Translations under genes and position numbers: made by a program
In this document: piece by piece, positions 16,381-25,264 of the stretch
Layout: the number at the start of each line of letters is the position of its first letter
How positions within the stretch are numbered: position 1 is the first letter of the stretch
Notes under the pieces: generated by a model
Database searches by the model: none
Seen by the model: only the letters and a program-made list of their open reading frames with translations
What the model was told of the DNA's origin: nothing
Assembly (NCBI GenBank): GCA_910585625.1
Contig: CAJUFQ010000014.1
Location: forward strand, 23,669 to 87,668
Direction of reading: 5' to 3'
Source of the DNA: an uncultured Lachnospiraceae bacterium
GTDB lineage: Bacteria; Bacillota; Clostridia; Lachnospirales; Lachnospiraceae
DNA length: 64,000 nt

Positions 16381-18564
16381 ATGGGAGAAATTAAAATTTT
16401 ATCTCCGCTGAACGGTAAGGCGATTCCGATTGAACAGGTTCCGGATGATGTATTTGCAGAGAAAATTATGGGGGATGGAATTGCAATAACGCCTGAGGAC
16501 GGCACAATCTGCAGTCCGGTGGATGGGACTATAATCACTGTGGCGGACAGCCTCCATGCATATGGCTTTGAGTCAGAGGACGGCGTGGAACTGATTGTGC
16601 ATTTCGGCCTGGAGACGGTAGCTCTTGGGGGGAAAGGCTTTACCCCACATGTGAAAGAAGGGGATAAGGTCAAGGCTGGGCAGCTTGTGGCTGAGGTTGA
16701 CATGGAATTCTTGAAAGCCCAGGGAATCAATACGGTAACGCCGGTAGTGATCTGTGACGGTGCAGACCCGGAGGAGCTGTCATTTGCCTATGGGGACGTG
16801 AGGGCCAAAGATGTGGTGATGCAGAGCAAAGCTGGGGAAGCAGGAAAGGAACAGACGGCAGGAAACGCAGAGGCGGAACCGGCGGCTGGCAGTAAACAGC
16901 AGGAAGCCGCACCACCCAAGGAAGGCAAAAAGAAATTTGCAGTCAATTTTGATTTTCTTCAGAAATTAGGCAAGGTCCTCATGACGGTCATTGCCGTTAT
17001 GCCTGCCGCGGGCCTGATGATCAGTATTGGCAATTTGATTGTCATCGCGGGCGGGGATAATGGGATGGTTCAGACCATTGGCAATACGGTTGCAGAAATC
17101 GGCTGGGCAGTCATCAATAATCTGCATTTGCTCTTTGCAGCGGCAATCGGCGGATCCTGGGCAAAGGAACGTGCCGGGGGCGCGTTTGCGGCGGTGATTT
17201 CGTTTGTATTGATTAACAAGGTTACTGGCGTCGTGTTTGGCGTGACGGCAGATATGCTGGAATCTGCCGATGCGGTGACCCACACATTATTCGGGCAGGA
17301 GATTCCGGTGGCGGATTATTTCGTAAATGTGCTGAATGCGCCTGCGCTGAATATGGGAGTGTTTGTCGGCATCATTGCCGGGTTTGTCGGCGCGACGGCT
17401 TATAATAAGTATTATAATTTCCGCAAGCTCCCGGACGCTTTGTCATTTTTTAATGGGAAACGGTTTGTGCCGCTCGTGGTCATATTTTATTCGACGGTAA
17501 CCGCGCTGGTGCTGAGCGTGATCTGGCCGGTGGTGCAGACAGGGATTAACAGCTTTGGCATCTGGATTGCGAATTCTTCCGATACCTCGCCTGTCCTGGC
17601 GCCGTTTATCTATGGGACGCTGGAGCGTCTGCTGCTTCCTTTCGGGCTGCACCATATGCTGACGATCCCGATGAATTACACTTCTTTCGGAGGTACCTAT
17701 ACGGTGCTTACCGGAGCCAATGCCGGCGCTCAGGTGTTCGGGCAGGATCCGCTGTGGCTGGCATGGGTGACGGATTTGATCAATTTCAAAGGAGCGGGGG
17801 ACATGGCTTCCTACAACGAGCTTCTCACAACTGTGACCCCGGCCCGCTTCAAGGTTGGGCAGATGATTGGGGCGACCGGGCTTTTGATGGGATTTGCGCT
17901 GGCAATGTACCGGCGGGTTGAGCCGGAGAGGAAAAAGCAGTATAAGTCCGTATTTATTTCAATCGTGGCGGCAGTATTCCTCACAGGCGTTACAGAGCCG
18001 TTAGAGTTCATGTTCATGTTTGCGGCGCTGCCATTATATATTATCTATGCGATTTTGCAGGGGCTGGCATTTGCCCTGGCCGGGGTTTTTGACCTCCGTC
18101 TGCATTCCTTCGGCAATCTGGAGTTCATCACGAGGATTCCGATGTCATTGAAAGCAGGGCTTGGCGGCGATATCCTGAATTTTGTCATCAGCGTGGCTGT
18201 ATTTTTTGCTATCGGATATGCCGTAGCATACTTTATGATAGGTAAGTTCAAGTTTGCCACGCCGGGACGGCTGGGCAATTACCTGGACGAGGAAGAGGCT
18301 GGCGGGGGCGCGAAAGCGGCGGCCGGCGGAAGCGAACAGGCAGAAAAAATTATCGCACTGCTTGGCGGCCGTGAGAATATCACGCTGGTGGACGCCTGCA
18401 TGACCAGGCTGCGCGTGACGGTCAAAGATGTGAATAAGGTGGCGGAACTGCCGGAATGGAAGGCGCAGGGAGCTATGGGGCTTATCAAGAAAGATAATGG
18501 CATCCAGGCGGTTTATGGGCCGAAGGCGGATGTATTGAAATCGGATATCAATGATATTTTGTAG
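16381..18564 (+). CDS. PTS permease, glucose/maltose family, IIA-IIC-IIB fusion
   Basis: A 727-residue membrane phosphotransferase transporter that imports and phosphorylates a sugar. Domain order is IIA-Glc (about 1-145), a linker rich in A/E/G (150-185), IIC with about ten membrane helices (195-635), and IIB (650-727). The phosphorylated residues are present: His74 in VELIVHFGLETV for IIA and Cys673 in DACMTRLRV for IIB. The IIC loop GLHHMLTIPMNYTSFGG is typical of the glucose/maltose/GlcNAc superfamily, so an alpha-glucoside or glucose is likely, but the substrate is not proven. ATG 16381 follows GACAGGAGGAAGGAAACG. It is the first gene of a five-gene operon. Confidence 0.9.
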   Translation: MGEIKILSPLNGKAIPIEQVPDDVFAEKIMGDGIAITPEDGTICSPVDGTIITVADSLHAYGFESEDGVELIVHFGLETVALGGKGFTPHVKEGDKVKAGQLVAEVDMEFLKAQGINTVTPVVICDGADPEELSFAYGDVRAKDVVMQSKAGEAGKEQTAGNAEAEPAAGSKQQEAAPPKEGKKKFAVNFDFLQKLGKVLMTVIAVMPAAGLMISIGNLIVIAGGDNGMVQTIGNTVAEIGWAVINNLHLLFAAAIGGSWAKERAGGAFAAVISFVLINKVTGVVFGVTADMLESADAVTHTLFGQEIPVADYFVNVLNAPALNMGVFVGIIAGFVGATAYNKYYNFRKLPDALSFFNGKRFVPLVVIFYSTVTALVLSVIWPVVQTGINSFGIWIANSSDTSPVLAPFIYGTLERLLLPFGLHHMLTIPMNYTSFGGTYTVLTGANAGAQVFGQDPLWLAWVTDLINFKGAGDMASYNELLTTVTPARFKVGQMIGATGLLMGFALAMYRRVEPERKKQYKSVFISIVAAVFLTGVTEPLEFMFMFAALPLYIIYAILQGLAFALAGVFDLRLHSFGNLEFITRIPMSLKAGLGGDILNFVISVAVFFAIGYAVAYFMIGKFKFATPGRLGNYLDEEEAGGGAKAAAGGSEQAEKIIALLGGRENITLVDACMTRLRVTVKDVNKVAELPEWKAQGAMGLIKKDNGIQAVYGPKADVLKSDINDIL

Positions 18565-18599
18565 AAGCAGAACCGTAATTGTAAAAAAGGAAAGAGTGT

Positions 18600-19445
18600 A
18601 TGAAAATCATGACATTAAATGCGCATAGCCATGGGGTAGATTTGCCTGAGAATGTTTTTCGGGAGAACCTCGATGGGCTGGCGGAATGCATCGTCCGGCA
18701 GCAGGTTGATGTGATTGCGATGCAGGAAGTCTGCCAGACCCGGGAAGCAGGCATTGTGAGCCAGGAAGAAATCCATGGCTATGTGCCGGCCGGCGGGGCG
18801 GCGGTTATCCGGCAGGATAATTATGCATGGCAGCTCCTGCGCAGGCTGGAAGATAAGGGACGCCAATATCACTGGATTTGGGAAAACATTAAAATAGGAT
18901 ATGGGATTTTTGACGAGGGGCTTGCTTTGGTCAGCAAGTTCCCCATTGAGAAAGCAGAGGCATATTATCTTTCTGATTCCCGGGATTACCAGAATTGGAA
19001 GACAAGAAAGGCGATAGCGGCAAATATCCATACCGAAGGGCAGCGTGCCTGGTTTGCCTGCGCCCATATGGGCTGGTGGCAGGATGAAGACGAACCTTTT
19101 GCCGGCCAGATGGACCGTCTCCAGGAGGAATTATCTGGCAAAGACGGAAACGTTTACCTGATGGGGGATTTTAACAGTCCGGCCCATGAGCGGGGGACGG
19201 GATATGATTATGTGAAAAAGTATGGCTGGCTGGATACCTGGACGCTAGCGGGGAACGACGGGCATCCGGTCACGGTTCCGGGAAAGATTGACGGCTGGGA
19301 TGACGGGGCGGCAGGGGGATTATGCATTGACTATATCTGGTCGAAATACCCGGCAGAGGCAGTATCTTCGAGAGTAGTTTTTTCCGGGGAAAAGGAACCT
19401 GTAATTTCAGATCATTTTGGGATTTTGGCAGAAATCCGCCAATAG
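18600..19445 (+). CDS. Endonuclease/exonuclease/phosphatase (EEP) family hydrolase
   Basis: This 281-residue protein has the metal-dependent EEP fold. Motifs in order are MTLNAHSH (N terminus), a catalytic Glu in AMQEVCQ, MGDFNSP (Asp and Asn ligands) and the C-terminal ISDHFGILAEI with the general-base Asp-His. There is no signal peptide. EEP members cleave phosphodiesters or phosphomonoesters, and the substrate cannot be read from sequence. Its place 35 bases after the PTS permease and before enzyme I suggests a phosphorylated sugar derivative, but this is inference. AAAGGAAAGAGTGT precedes the start. Confidence 0.82.
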   Translation: MKIMTLNAHSHGVDLPENVFRENLDGLAECIVRQQVDVIAMQEVCQTREAGIVSQEEIHGYVPAGGAAVIRQDNYAWQLLRRLEDKGRQYHWIWENIKIGYGIFDEGLALVSKFPIEKAEAYYLSDSRDYQNWKTRKAIAANIHTEGQRAWFACAHMGWWQDEDEPFAGQMDRLQEELSGKDGNVYLMGDFNSPAHERGTGYDYVKKYGWLDTWTLAGNDGHPVTVPGKIDGWDDGAAGGLCIDYIWSKYPAEAVSSRVVFSGEKEPVISDHFGILAEIRQ

Positions 19446-19494
19446 TATAGCATGGGGATAGTTTAAGGACAATGGGAAGCGGAGGTGGCAGATT

Positions 19495-21114
19495 ATGGTG
19501 AAATATTATGGGAAAACAGTATTTAAGGGCGTGGCGATCGGCCCGGCGGTCGTGCTGAAAAATGAGGAACAGCAAGTGAAACGCAGGAAGGTCGGCAACC
19601 CGGAGGACGAGGTGAAAAGGGTCGGCGAAGGGCTGGAAACGGCTCAGGCGCAGCTGCAGGCGTTGTATGAAAAAGCGGTCGTGGAAGTGGGCGAGGCCAG
19701 CGCGGCAATCTTTGAAGTCCATCAGATGATGCTGGAGGACGAGGATTACCTGGACGCCATCTATAACATGATCCGCACGGAACAGGTAAACGCCGAGTAT
19801 GCCGTGGCATTGACAGGGGATAATTTTTCCCAGATGTTTGCTGGGATGGATGATGATTACATGAAAGCCCGGGCGGCAGATGTGAAAGATATCTCAAACC
19901 GCCTGGTAAAATGCATCAGCGGGAACGGCGAGGCCGGCCTGGATTTTCAGGAACCGTCCATTATCGTGGCGGATGATTTAAGCCCCAGTGAGACCGTGCA
20001 GATGGATAAAGAGAAAATTCTTGCGTTTGTCACAGTGCATGGTTCTGCCAATTCCCACACGTCAATCCTGGCACGGATGATGAACATTCCGGCATTGATT
20101 GGCGTGCCGCTGGATCTTGCTAAAGTTCAGTCTGGGATGAAGGTCGTCGTGGACGGCGTCCAAGGGGAAGTCATTTTTGAACCCAATGAATTTGTCTGCG
20201 AAGAGGCAGAGCGCAAGATTAAGAAAGAGCGGGAAAAGGTGCAGCTTCTCCAGGAACTGAAGGGGAAGGAGAATGTTACTTTAAGCGGCAAGGAAATTAA
20301 TGTCTATGCCAACATCGGCGGGATCGGGGACGTTGGGTATGCCCTGGAGAATGACGCCGGCGGGGTAGGGCTTTTCCGCAGCGAATTCCTTTATCTGGGG
20401 AGAGATGATTTTCCGTCAGAGGAAGAACAGTTTCAGGCATACCGTCAGGTCCTCCAGACGATGGGGGAGAAGAAAGTGATTATCCGCACGTTGGATATCG
20501 GTGCAGATAAACAGGTAGAATATTTTAACCTGGGGAAAGAGGATAATCCGGCCATGGGTTACCGGGCCATCCGTATCTGCCTCAAGCAGCCGGAAATCTT
20601 TAAGACGCAGCTGCGCGCGCTTTTGCGGGCAAGCGTATATGGAAACCTCTCTATTATGTACCCGATGATTATTTCCACGGAAGAGGTGGAAAGGATTTAT
20701 GCAATCGTGGCGGAGGTCAAAAAGGAATTAGCGGAAGAGCAGATTGCGTTCAAAGAGCCGGAGCAGGGAATCATGATTGAGACCCCGGCGGCGGTAATGA
20801 TTAGTGAGAAGCTGGCGCAGATGGTTGATTTTTTCAGCGTCGGCACAAATGACCTCACCCAGTATACGCTGGCCATTGACAGGCAGAATGAGAAGCTGGA
20901 TGATTTCTATAATCCGCACCATGAGGCAATTCTGTCCATGATCCAGATGATTGTCGACAATGCCCACAAACATGGGAAATGGGCTGGCATTTGCGGAGAA
21001 TTGGGCGCGGACTTGGAACTTACGGAAACATTTGTTAAAATGGGTATTGACGAACTGTCTGTCTCTCCCTCTATGGTACTGCCATTGAGGAAACGCATCA
21101 GGGAGATAGATTAA
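19495..21114 (+). CDS. ptsI: PTS enzyme I (phosphoenolpyruvate-protein phosphotransferase)
   Basis: A 539-residue enzyme I, which takes phosphate from PEP and passes it to HPr. The HPr-binding helical domain lies within about 30-145. The phosphohistidine is His188 in HGSANSHTSILARM. The C-terminal PEP-binding barrel contains GGVGLFRSEFLYLG, IIRTLDIGADK and FFSVGTNDLTQYTLA. The protein is somewhat shorter than the usual 570-575 residues because the C terminus ends soon after LPLRKRIREID. It sits 36 bases upstream of the HPr gene, so this operon carries its own general phosphotransfer proteins. Confidence 0.93.
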   Translation: MVKYYGKTVFKGVAIGPAVVLKNEEQQVKRRKVGNPEDEVKRVGEGLETAQAQLQALYEKAVVEVGEASAAIFEVHQMMLEDEDYLDAIYNMIRTEQVNAEYAVALTGDNFSQMFAGMDDDYMKARAADVKDISNRLVKCISGNGEAGLDFQEPSIIVADDLSPSETVQMDKEKILAFVTVHGSANSHTSILARMMNIPALIGVPLDLAKVQSGMKVVVDGVQGEVIFEPNEFVCEEAERKIKKEREKVQLLQELKGKENVTLSGKEINVYANIGGIGDVGYALENDAGGVGLFRSEFLYLGRDDFPSEEEQFQAYRQVLQTMGEKKVIIRTLDIGADKQVEYFNLGKEDNPAMGYRAIRICLKQPEIFKTQLRALLRASVYGNLSIMYPMIISTEEVERIYAIVAEVKKELAEEQIAFKEPEQGIMIETPAAVMISEKLAQMVDFFSVGTNDLTQYTLAIDRQNEKLDDFYNPHHEAILSMIQMIVDNAHKHGKWAGICGELGADLELTETFVKMGIDELSVSPSMVLPLRKRIREID

Positions 21115-21150
21115 AACTATAAAAAATTTATATCTAAGGAGGAAGAAGAA

Positions 21151-21408
21151 ATGCAGAAATTCAGTTATGTCATTAAGGACGAAGTGGGAATCCATGCCAG
21201 GCCGGCAGGGCTTCTGGTGAAGGAAGCTAAGAAGTATGAAAGCGAAATCCGTATCGTGAAGGATGCCAAAGCGGCTGCTGCAACGAAGCTTATGGCAGTC
21301 ATGGGGCTTGGCGTAAAATGCGGGGATACGGTGGATGTAGAGGTAGAAGGCGCTGACGAAGCTGCCGCCTGCGAAGGGATGAAAACCTTTTTTGAGAATA
21401 ATTTGTAA
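21151..21408 (+). CDS. ptsH: PTS phosphocarrier HPr with Lys at position 46
   Basis: An 85-residue HPr. The phosphorylatable His15 lies in VGIHARPAG. The regulatory serine that HPr kinase modifies in Bacillota (Ser46 in K-S-I-M-G-V-M) is replaced: the segment here reads T45-K46-L47-M48-A49-V50-M51. This protein can therefore carry phosphate for sugar transport, but should not form P-Ser-HPr, the CcpA corepressor. Clostridial HPr proteins with this change are known to me, so it may be a lineage trait. AAGGAGGAAGAAG precedes the start. Confidence 0.93.
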   Translation: MQKFSYVIKDEVGIHARPAGLLVKEAKKYESEIRIVKDAKAAAATKLMAVMGLGVKCGDTVDVEVEGADEAAACEGMKTFFENNL

Positions 21409-21537
21409 GCCTGCGCAAGTTTGTGGAGATTGGCGGCAACAGGAATAAAAACGAGCCTGGTGGACATCTTAGTCAATGACCCCGCCGCGTACTGCGGGGC
21501 ATGGAATCAGAATGGGATATATTGGAAAGGAGAAGTA

Positions 21538-22491
21538 ATGGAAAAACAGATGAACCCCAGGAAAGCTGCGGTCATTGGCTGCGGATTTGTCGGCTCTGCC
21601 ATTGCGTTTGCCCTGATGCAAAGCAGGCTTTTCTCTGAGATGGCGCTGCTCGACGCCGATGCTGATAAAGCGGCCGGGGAGGCGATGGATATCGCCCACG
21701 GCGTCCCTTTTGCCGGGCAGATGAAGATTTATGCAGGAAATTATGAGGATATTGCGGACGCGGCCATCATCATTGTGACGGCTGGCGCAAACCAAAAGCC
21801 TGAGGAGACAAGGCTGGATCTTGTCCATAAAAATGTCGCCGTCTATCGAAATATCATCCCCCAGATTGCTGGGCAGGGGTTTGAGGGAATCCTGCTGGTT
21901 GTGTCGAATCCCGTCGACATACTCACCTATGCGGCCGTAAAACTCAGCGGTTTTCCTGAGCAGCGTGTGATTGGATCGGGTACTGTCTTGGACACGGCAA
22001 GGCTTAAATATGCACTGAGCGAACATCTGGGTGTGGACAGCCGCAACCTCCATTCGTTTATCATCGGCGAACATGGAGACAGTGAGATTGCCGCATGGAG
22101 CAGTACGAATGTATCTGGGATTCCCCTCGATGACTTTTGCGAGATGCGCGGCCATTTTAACCATGCGCAGGCAATGCGCCAGATTGCGGAAGAGGTTAAA
22201 AACAGCGCGTATGAGATTATAGAAAAGAAGGGCGCGACCTATTATGGGATTGCCATGTCAGTGAAGCGGATTTGTGAGAGCATCGTCAGGGATGAGAAAT
22301 CCATCTTGCCGGTATCTTCCGTCATGCATGGGAATTATGGGATAGATGGGATTGCCCTCAGTATGCCGGCGATTGTAGGCTCAGATGGGGTAGAGAACCA
22401 TGTGCCGATTTCTCTGAACGAGAAGGAAATAGAATCGCTCCGCCATTCGGCGGAAACAATCAGGGAAATTGTCTCAGGGCTTGATTTATAA
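21538..22491 (+). CDS. ldh: L-lactate dehydrogenase
   Basis: A 317-residue NAD-dependent lactate dehydrogenase that reduces pyruvate to L-lactate. The Rossmann glycine motif is AAVIGCGFVGSAIAFALMQS near the N terminus. VSNPVDILTYAA and the active-site histidine motif GEHGDSE are intact, and the substrate-binding Arg lies in ETRLDLVHKN. I chose ATG 21538, preceded by AAAGGAG at 21526-21532; the frame is open further upstream but without coding character. It is the last gene of the PTS operon, so lactate formation appears tied to sugar uptake. A 129-base gap before it contains a CCCCGC/GCGGGG hairpin. Confidence 0.92.
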   Translation: MEKQMNPRKAAVIGCGFVGSAIAFALMQSRLFSEMALLDADADKAAGEAMDIAHGVPFAGQMKIYAGNYEDIADAAIIIVTAGANQKPEETRLDLVHKNVAVYRNIIPQIAGQGFEGILLVVSNPVDILTYAAVKLSGFPEQRVIGSGTVLDTARLKYALSEHLGVDSRNLHSFIIGEHGDSEIAAWSSTNVSGIPLDDFCEMRGHFNHAQAMRQIAEEVKNSAYEIIEKKGATYYGIAMSVKRICESIVRDEKSILPVSSVMHGNYGIDGIALSMPAIVGSDGVENHVPISLNEKEIESLRHSAETIREIVSGLDL

Positions 22492-22500
22492 GAAATGGAC

Positions 22501-22533
22501 AGCGGCGCTTCTGTGTTTTGCAGAAGCGCCGCT
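22501..22533 (+). terminator. Terminator hairpin after ldh
   Basis: A perfect 13-bp stem, AGCGGCGCTTCTG and CAGAAGCGCCGCT, with a seven-base loop, ten bases after the ldh stop. The T-rich tail is weak (TACTGTTGCTTTT), but the stem is very stable. Confidence 0.85.
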
Positions 22534-22615
22534 TACTGTTGCTTTTGGCAGCAATCTGTGGTAAACTTATAATTGTTCTATTTGGAAATATTCTAATTGG
22601 ATTAGAGGCGATGGC

Positions 22616-23056
22616 TTGGAAACGAGGGGCGGAATTTATATCACGCAAATAAAGCAGCTTCAGGATAGAATTTTTGAAAGGCTGTTGAGTGAAAATGGCA
22701 TTGAGATAAGCGGCGGTCAGGGAAGGATTTTATTTATTTTATGGAAGGCCGATAATCTTACTATCAGTGAAATAAGTGAGAAGGCTTCTCTTGCTAAAAA
22801 TACGGTATCTGTCGTTATAGACGGCATGGTGAATAAGGGGATTGTGGAAAGGAATATCAATCCTAAGAACCGTCGTCAGACGATTGTCTCGCTTACAGAA
22901 TATGCAAGATCTTTACAAACAAAATATGAAGATGTATCCCAGCAGATGAATGCATTATTTTATCAAGGCTTTTCTGAAAAGGAGCAGAAACAATTTGAGA
23001 AGTATCTTGCCCGGATATTGGAAACCTTGACAGGGAATCTGCTTGGAAACAGATAA
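22616..23056 (+). CDS. MarR family transcriptional regulator
   Basis: A 146-residue MarR-type winged-helix repressor. The DNA-binding core is visible: LTISEISEKASLAKNTVSVV (recognition helix) and the wing GIVERNINPKNRRQTIVSLT. I take TTG 22616 as start because GAGG at 22605-22608 is well placed and the frame has no better ATG upstream. It lies upstream of an oxidase-fold protein and a MATE exporter on the same strand with short gaps, so it probably controls them. The A/T-rich region before it (TTCTATTTGGAAATATTCTAA) may hold an operator. Confidence 0.85.
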   Translation: METRGGIYITQIKQLQDRIFERLLSENGIEISGGQGRILFILWKADNLTISEISEKASLAKNTVSVVIDGMVNKGIVERNINPKNRRQTIVSLTEYARSLQTKYEDVSQQMNALFYQGFSEKEQKQFEKYLARILETLTGNLLGNR

Positions 23057-23078
23057 ATGAAAAAGAGGAGAATTTTTG

Positions 23079-23507
23079 ATGATAACAAAAGAACATATCA
23101 TTGCATTTATCCAAAAACAAAAGACAGCGTTTGTCGGCTCTGTGGATGAGGATGGATTCCCAAATCTGAAAGCAATGTTTGTGCCGCGCAAGATAGAGGG
23201 GAATTGTTTTTATTTTTCGACTAATACGTCTTCCATGCGCGCACAGCAGTTCATGAAGAATCCAAAGGCAAGCATCTATTTTTATAATAGGGGGCGTTTT
23301 AAATATGAGGGCATTATGCTGACAGGCACGATGGAAGTGTTGCAAGACGATGATATAAAGCGGGAAATCTGGCAGCTGGGAGATACCATATATTATAAAC
23401 AGGGCGTAACGGATCCAGACTATTGCGTGTTGAAATTCACAGCCTTAAAGGGCAGGCAGTATTGTGATTTAAAAACAGAAGCTTTTAACATTGAAGATCT
23501 CGCGTAA
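23079..23507 (+). CDS. Pyridoxamine 5'-phosphate oxidase-fold protein
   Basis: This 142-residue protein has the split beta-barrel flavin-binding fold of the PNPOx-like family: FVGSVDEDGFPNLKAMF near the N terminus, FYFSTNTSSMRAQQFMKNPKASIYF in the middle (given as approximate span 45-70) and GIMLTGTMEVLQD. Members bind FMN, F420 or heme, and many are annotated general-stress proteins. The cofactor cannot be decided here. ATG 23079 follows AAAGAGGAG. It is 22 bases downstream of the marR gene and 24 bases upstream of the MATE exporter, suggesting one transcription unit. Confidence 0.82.
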   Translation: MITKEHIIAFIQKQKTAFVGSVDEDGFPNLKAMFVPRKIEGNCFYFSTNTSSMRAQQFMKNPKASIYFYNRGRFKYEGIMLTGTMEVLQDDDIKREIWQLGDTIYYKQGVTDPDYCVLKFTALKGRQYCDLKTEAFNIEDLA

Positions 23508-23531
23508 GGAAAGCAGAAAGGAAGCGATACC

Positions 23532-24896
23532 ATGGGCAGACGGGCAAACGCTGCATTATTTGAAGAGGAGGCAGTTTCTTCGGCCGTCATCAAGCTGGCG
23601 GTGCCGACAATTATCAGTTCTCTTGTCATGGTGATTTATAACCTGGCGGATACTTATTTTGTCGGCTTGCTGGACGACCCTGTCCAGACAGCGGCAGTGA
23701 CTTTTGCAGCGCCGGCGTTGCTGGCGTTCAATGCGGTGAATAATTTGTTTGGCGTAGGGACTTCCAGCGCGATGAGCCGCTTGCTGGGCAGAGGTGAGAT
23801 GGAGAAGGTGAAGGATTGTTCTGCCTTCGGGTTTTACTGTGCGTTATTCTGCGCCGGGACATTTTTCTTACTGACATGGGTATTTCTAAATCCGCTTGTA
23901 CGCCTGATGGGGGCGGATGCGGATAATTTTGCCGCCACTGCCGCTTATATGAGATGGGCGGTTTCCCTTGGGGCAGTCCCGTCCATCCTTAATGTGGTGT
24001 TTGCTTTTCTGGTTCGTTCAGAAGGAAATTCAATCCATGCGAGCATCGGTACAATGAGCGGCTGCGTGCTGAACATGATTTTAGACCCTATTTTTATCTT
24101 GCCTGCAGGTTTGGGGATGGGTGCCGCGGGCGCCGGGGCTGCCACGTTCCTGTCAAATTGTGTGGCGTGTCTGTATTTCTTGGTATTGCTTTTTGTCCGG
24201 CGTCGTCAGACGTGTGTCTGTATTGACATCCGGCGGTTTTCTTTCCGGAAATCCATTATCGCTGATATCTTTGGCGTGGGGATTCCGGCGTCAATACAGA
24301 ATCTGTTAAATGTTACCGGAATGACCGTATTCAACAATTTTGCGACTGTTTACGGCTCGGAGGTCGTAGCGGCAATGGGAATCGTGCAGAAAATCCAGAT
24401 GGTTCCCCTGCAGATCACGCTGGGCGCGACACAGGGAATCATGCCGTTTGTCGGCTATAATTTTGCCAGCGGGGACCGAGGGCGCATGAAAGAAGCGGTA
24501 ATGTACCTGTTGAAACGGACCATCCTGCTGATGGTTCTGGTGGCAGCGGTGGGCAGCTTAGCCTCTGGCAGCCTGATTGCGCTTTTTATCAAGAATGACG
24601 CCGTTGTCTCCTATGGTTCCCGGTTCCTGATTGGCTTCTTGTTTGCATTGCCCTTTGCTTGTATGGATTATACGACAGTCAGCGTGTTCCAGGCAGTGGG
24701 CGCAGGGCGGAAATCGCTGCTGTTCGCATTCCTGCGCAAAATCGTGCTGGAAATTCCGGCTTTGGTGCTGCTGAACTATTTTATACCTTTGTACGGTATG
24801 CCGTATGCGTCTATGTGTGCGGAAATCGTTTTGTCTCTGCTGTCGGTAAAGATGCTGTGGGACATAATTGGCCATTCCTATATGCGGGTGAAATGA
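23532..24896 (+). CDS. MATE family multidrug/sodium antiporter
   Basis: A 454-residue membrane protein with about 12 helices. The MATE signature regions are clear: KLAVPTIISSLVMVIYNLAD (first helix, with the conserved DTYFVG after it), an internal repeat starting near residue 235, and GIMPFVGYNFASGD near residue 300. These exporters move cationic drugs or metabolites out in exchange for sodium or protons. Its place behind a MarR repressor fits inducible drug or oxidant export. It is followed by a 368-base gap holding a repeat and the start region of the hemerythrin gene. Confidence 0.88.
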   Translation: MGRRANAALFEEEAVSSAVIKLAVPTIISSLVMVIYNLADTYFVGLLDDPVQTAAVTFAAPALLAFNAVNNLFGVGTSSAMSRLLGRGEMEKVKDCSAFGFYCALFCAGTFFLLTWVFLNPLVRLMGADADNFAATAAYMRWAVSLGAVPSILNVVFAFLVRSEGNSIHASIGTMSGCVLNMILDPIFILPAGLGMGAAGAGAATFLSNCVACLYFLVLLFVRRRQTCVCIDIRRFSFRKSIIADIFGVGIPASIQNLLNVTGMTVFNNFATVYGSEVVAAMGIVQKIQMVPLQITLGATQGIMPFVGYNFASGDRGRMKEAVMYLLKRTILLMVLVAAVGSLASGSLIALFIKNDAVVSYGSRFLIGFLFALPFACMDYTTVSVFQAVGAGRKSLLFAFLRKIVLEIPALVLLNYFIPLYGMPYASMCAEIVLSLLSVKMLWDIIGHSYMRVK

Positions 24897-25033
24897 ACAG
24901 ACATGAGGGTTGGGAATATAATATGTATTAGGAAATGCTTGCGGTTTCAGGTATCCGCATTGGCATTCCTATATAAGAAATTCAGGCATAACGGTTTGCG
25001 GTTCCCTGTTTGTGTAGCATCCAATATTGCCAT

Positions 25034-25158
25034 GCCAAAAGGTCTTGCTGCCGGAGGCAGCGGAGACATTTTGCGCAAAAAGTGTCTGGAAAGCTAGCTT
25101 TCCATGGCACTTTTATGTGCAAAGTGTTTCCATCACAAAGCGATGGAAACCTTTTGGC
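25034..25158. repeat. Cloverleaf-like intergenic repeat, family B (full copy)
   Basis: Terminal inverted repeat GCCAAAAGG (25034-25042) and CCTTTTGGC (25150-25158) close three arms: GCTGCC-GGA-GGCAGC; a long arm TTTTGCGCAAAAAGTG to CACTTTTATGTGCAAAG with AGCT palindrome at its tip; and GTTTCCATC-GATGGAAAC. Read on the opposite strand, it has the same three-arm plan as 41503-41628, with paired substitutions in every stem. Elsewhere in the 24897-25264 gap I see only a weak hairpin near 24932-24970 and a TATAAT box at 25224-25229. Confidence 0.8.
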
Positions 25159-25264
25159 GCTGTAAGCTTACAATATGGGGGAACCGAAGGAAAGTCGGGA
25201 TAGCCAAAAATTATAAATTATGCTATAATATGGCATATTATGATATTTATGGAGGAGAAACGAC

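Noticed and set aside
21421..21537. 39-residue N-terminal extension of lactate dehydrogenase
   Set aside because: It lacks a ribosome-binding site and family similarity, while AAAGGAG precedes ATG 21538.
25034..25158. Possible tRNA or tRNA-like gene because of the three-armed fold
   Set aside because: No anticodon arm, T-loop or D-loop consensus and no CCA-compatible acceptor; arm lengths are far from tRNA.
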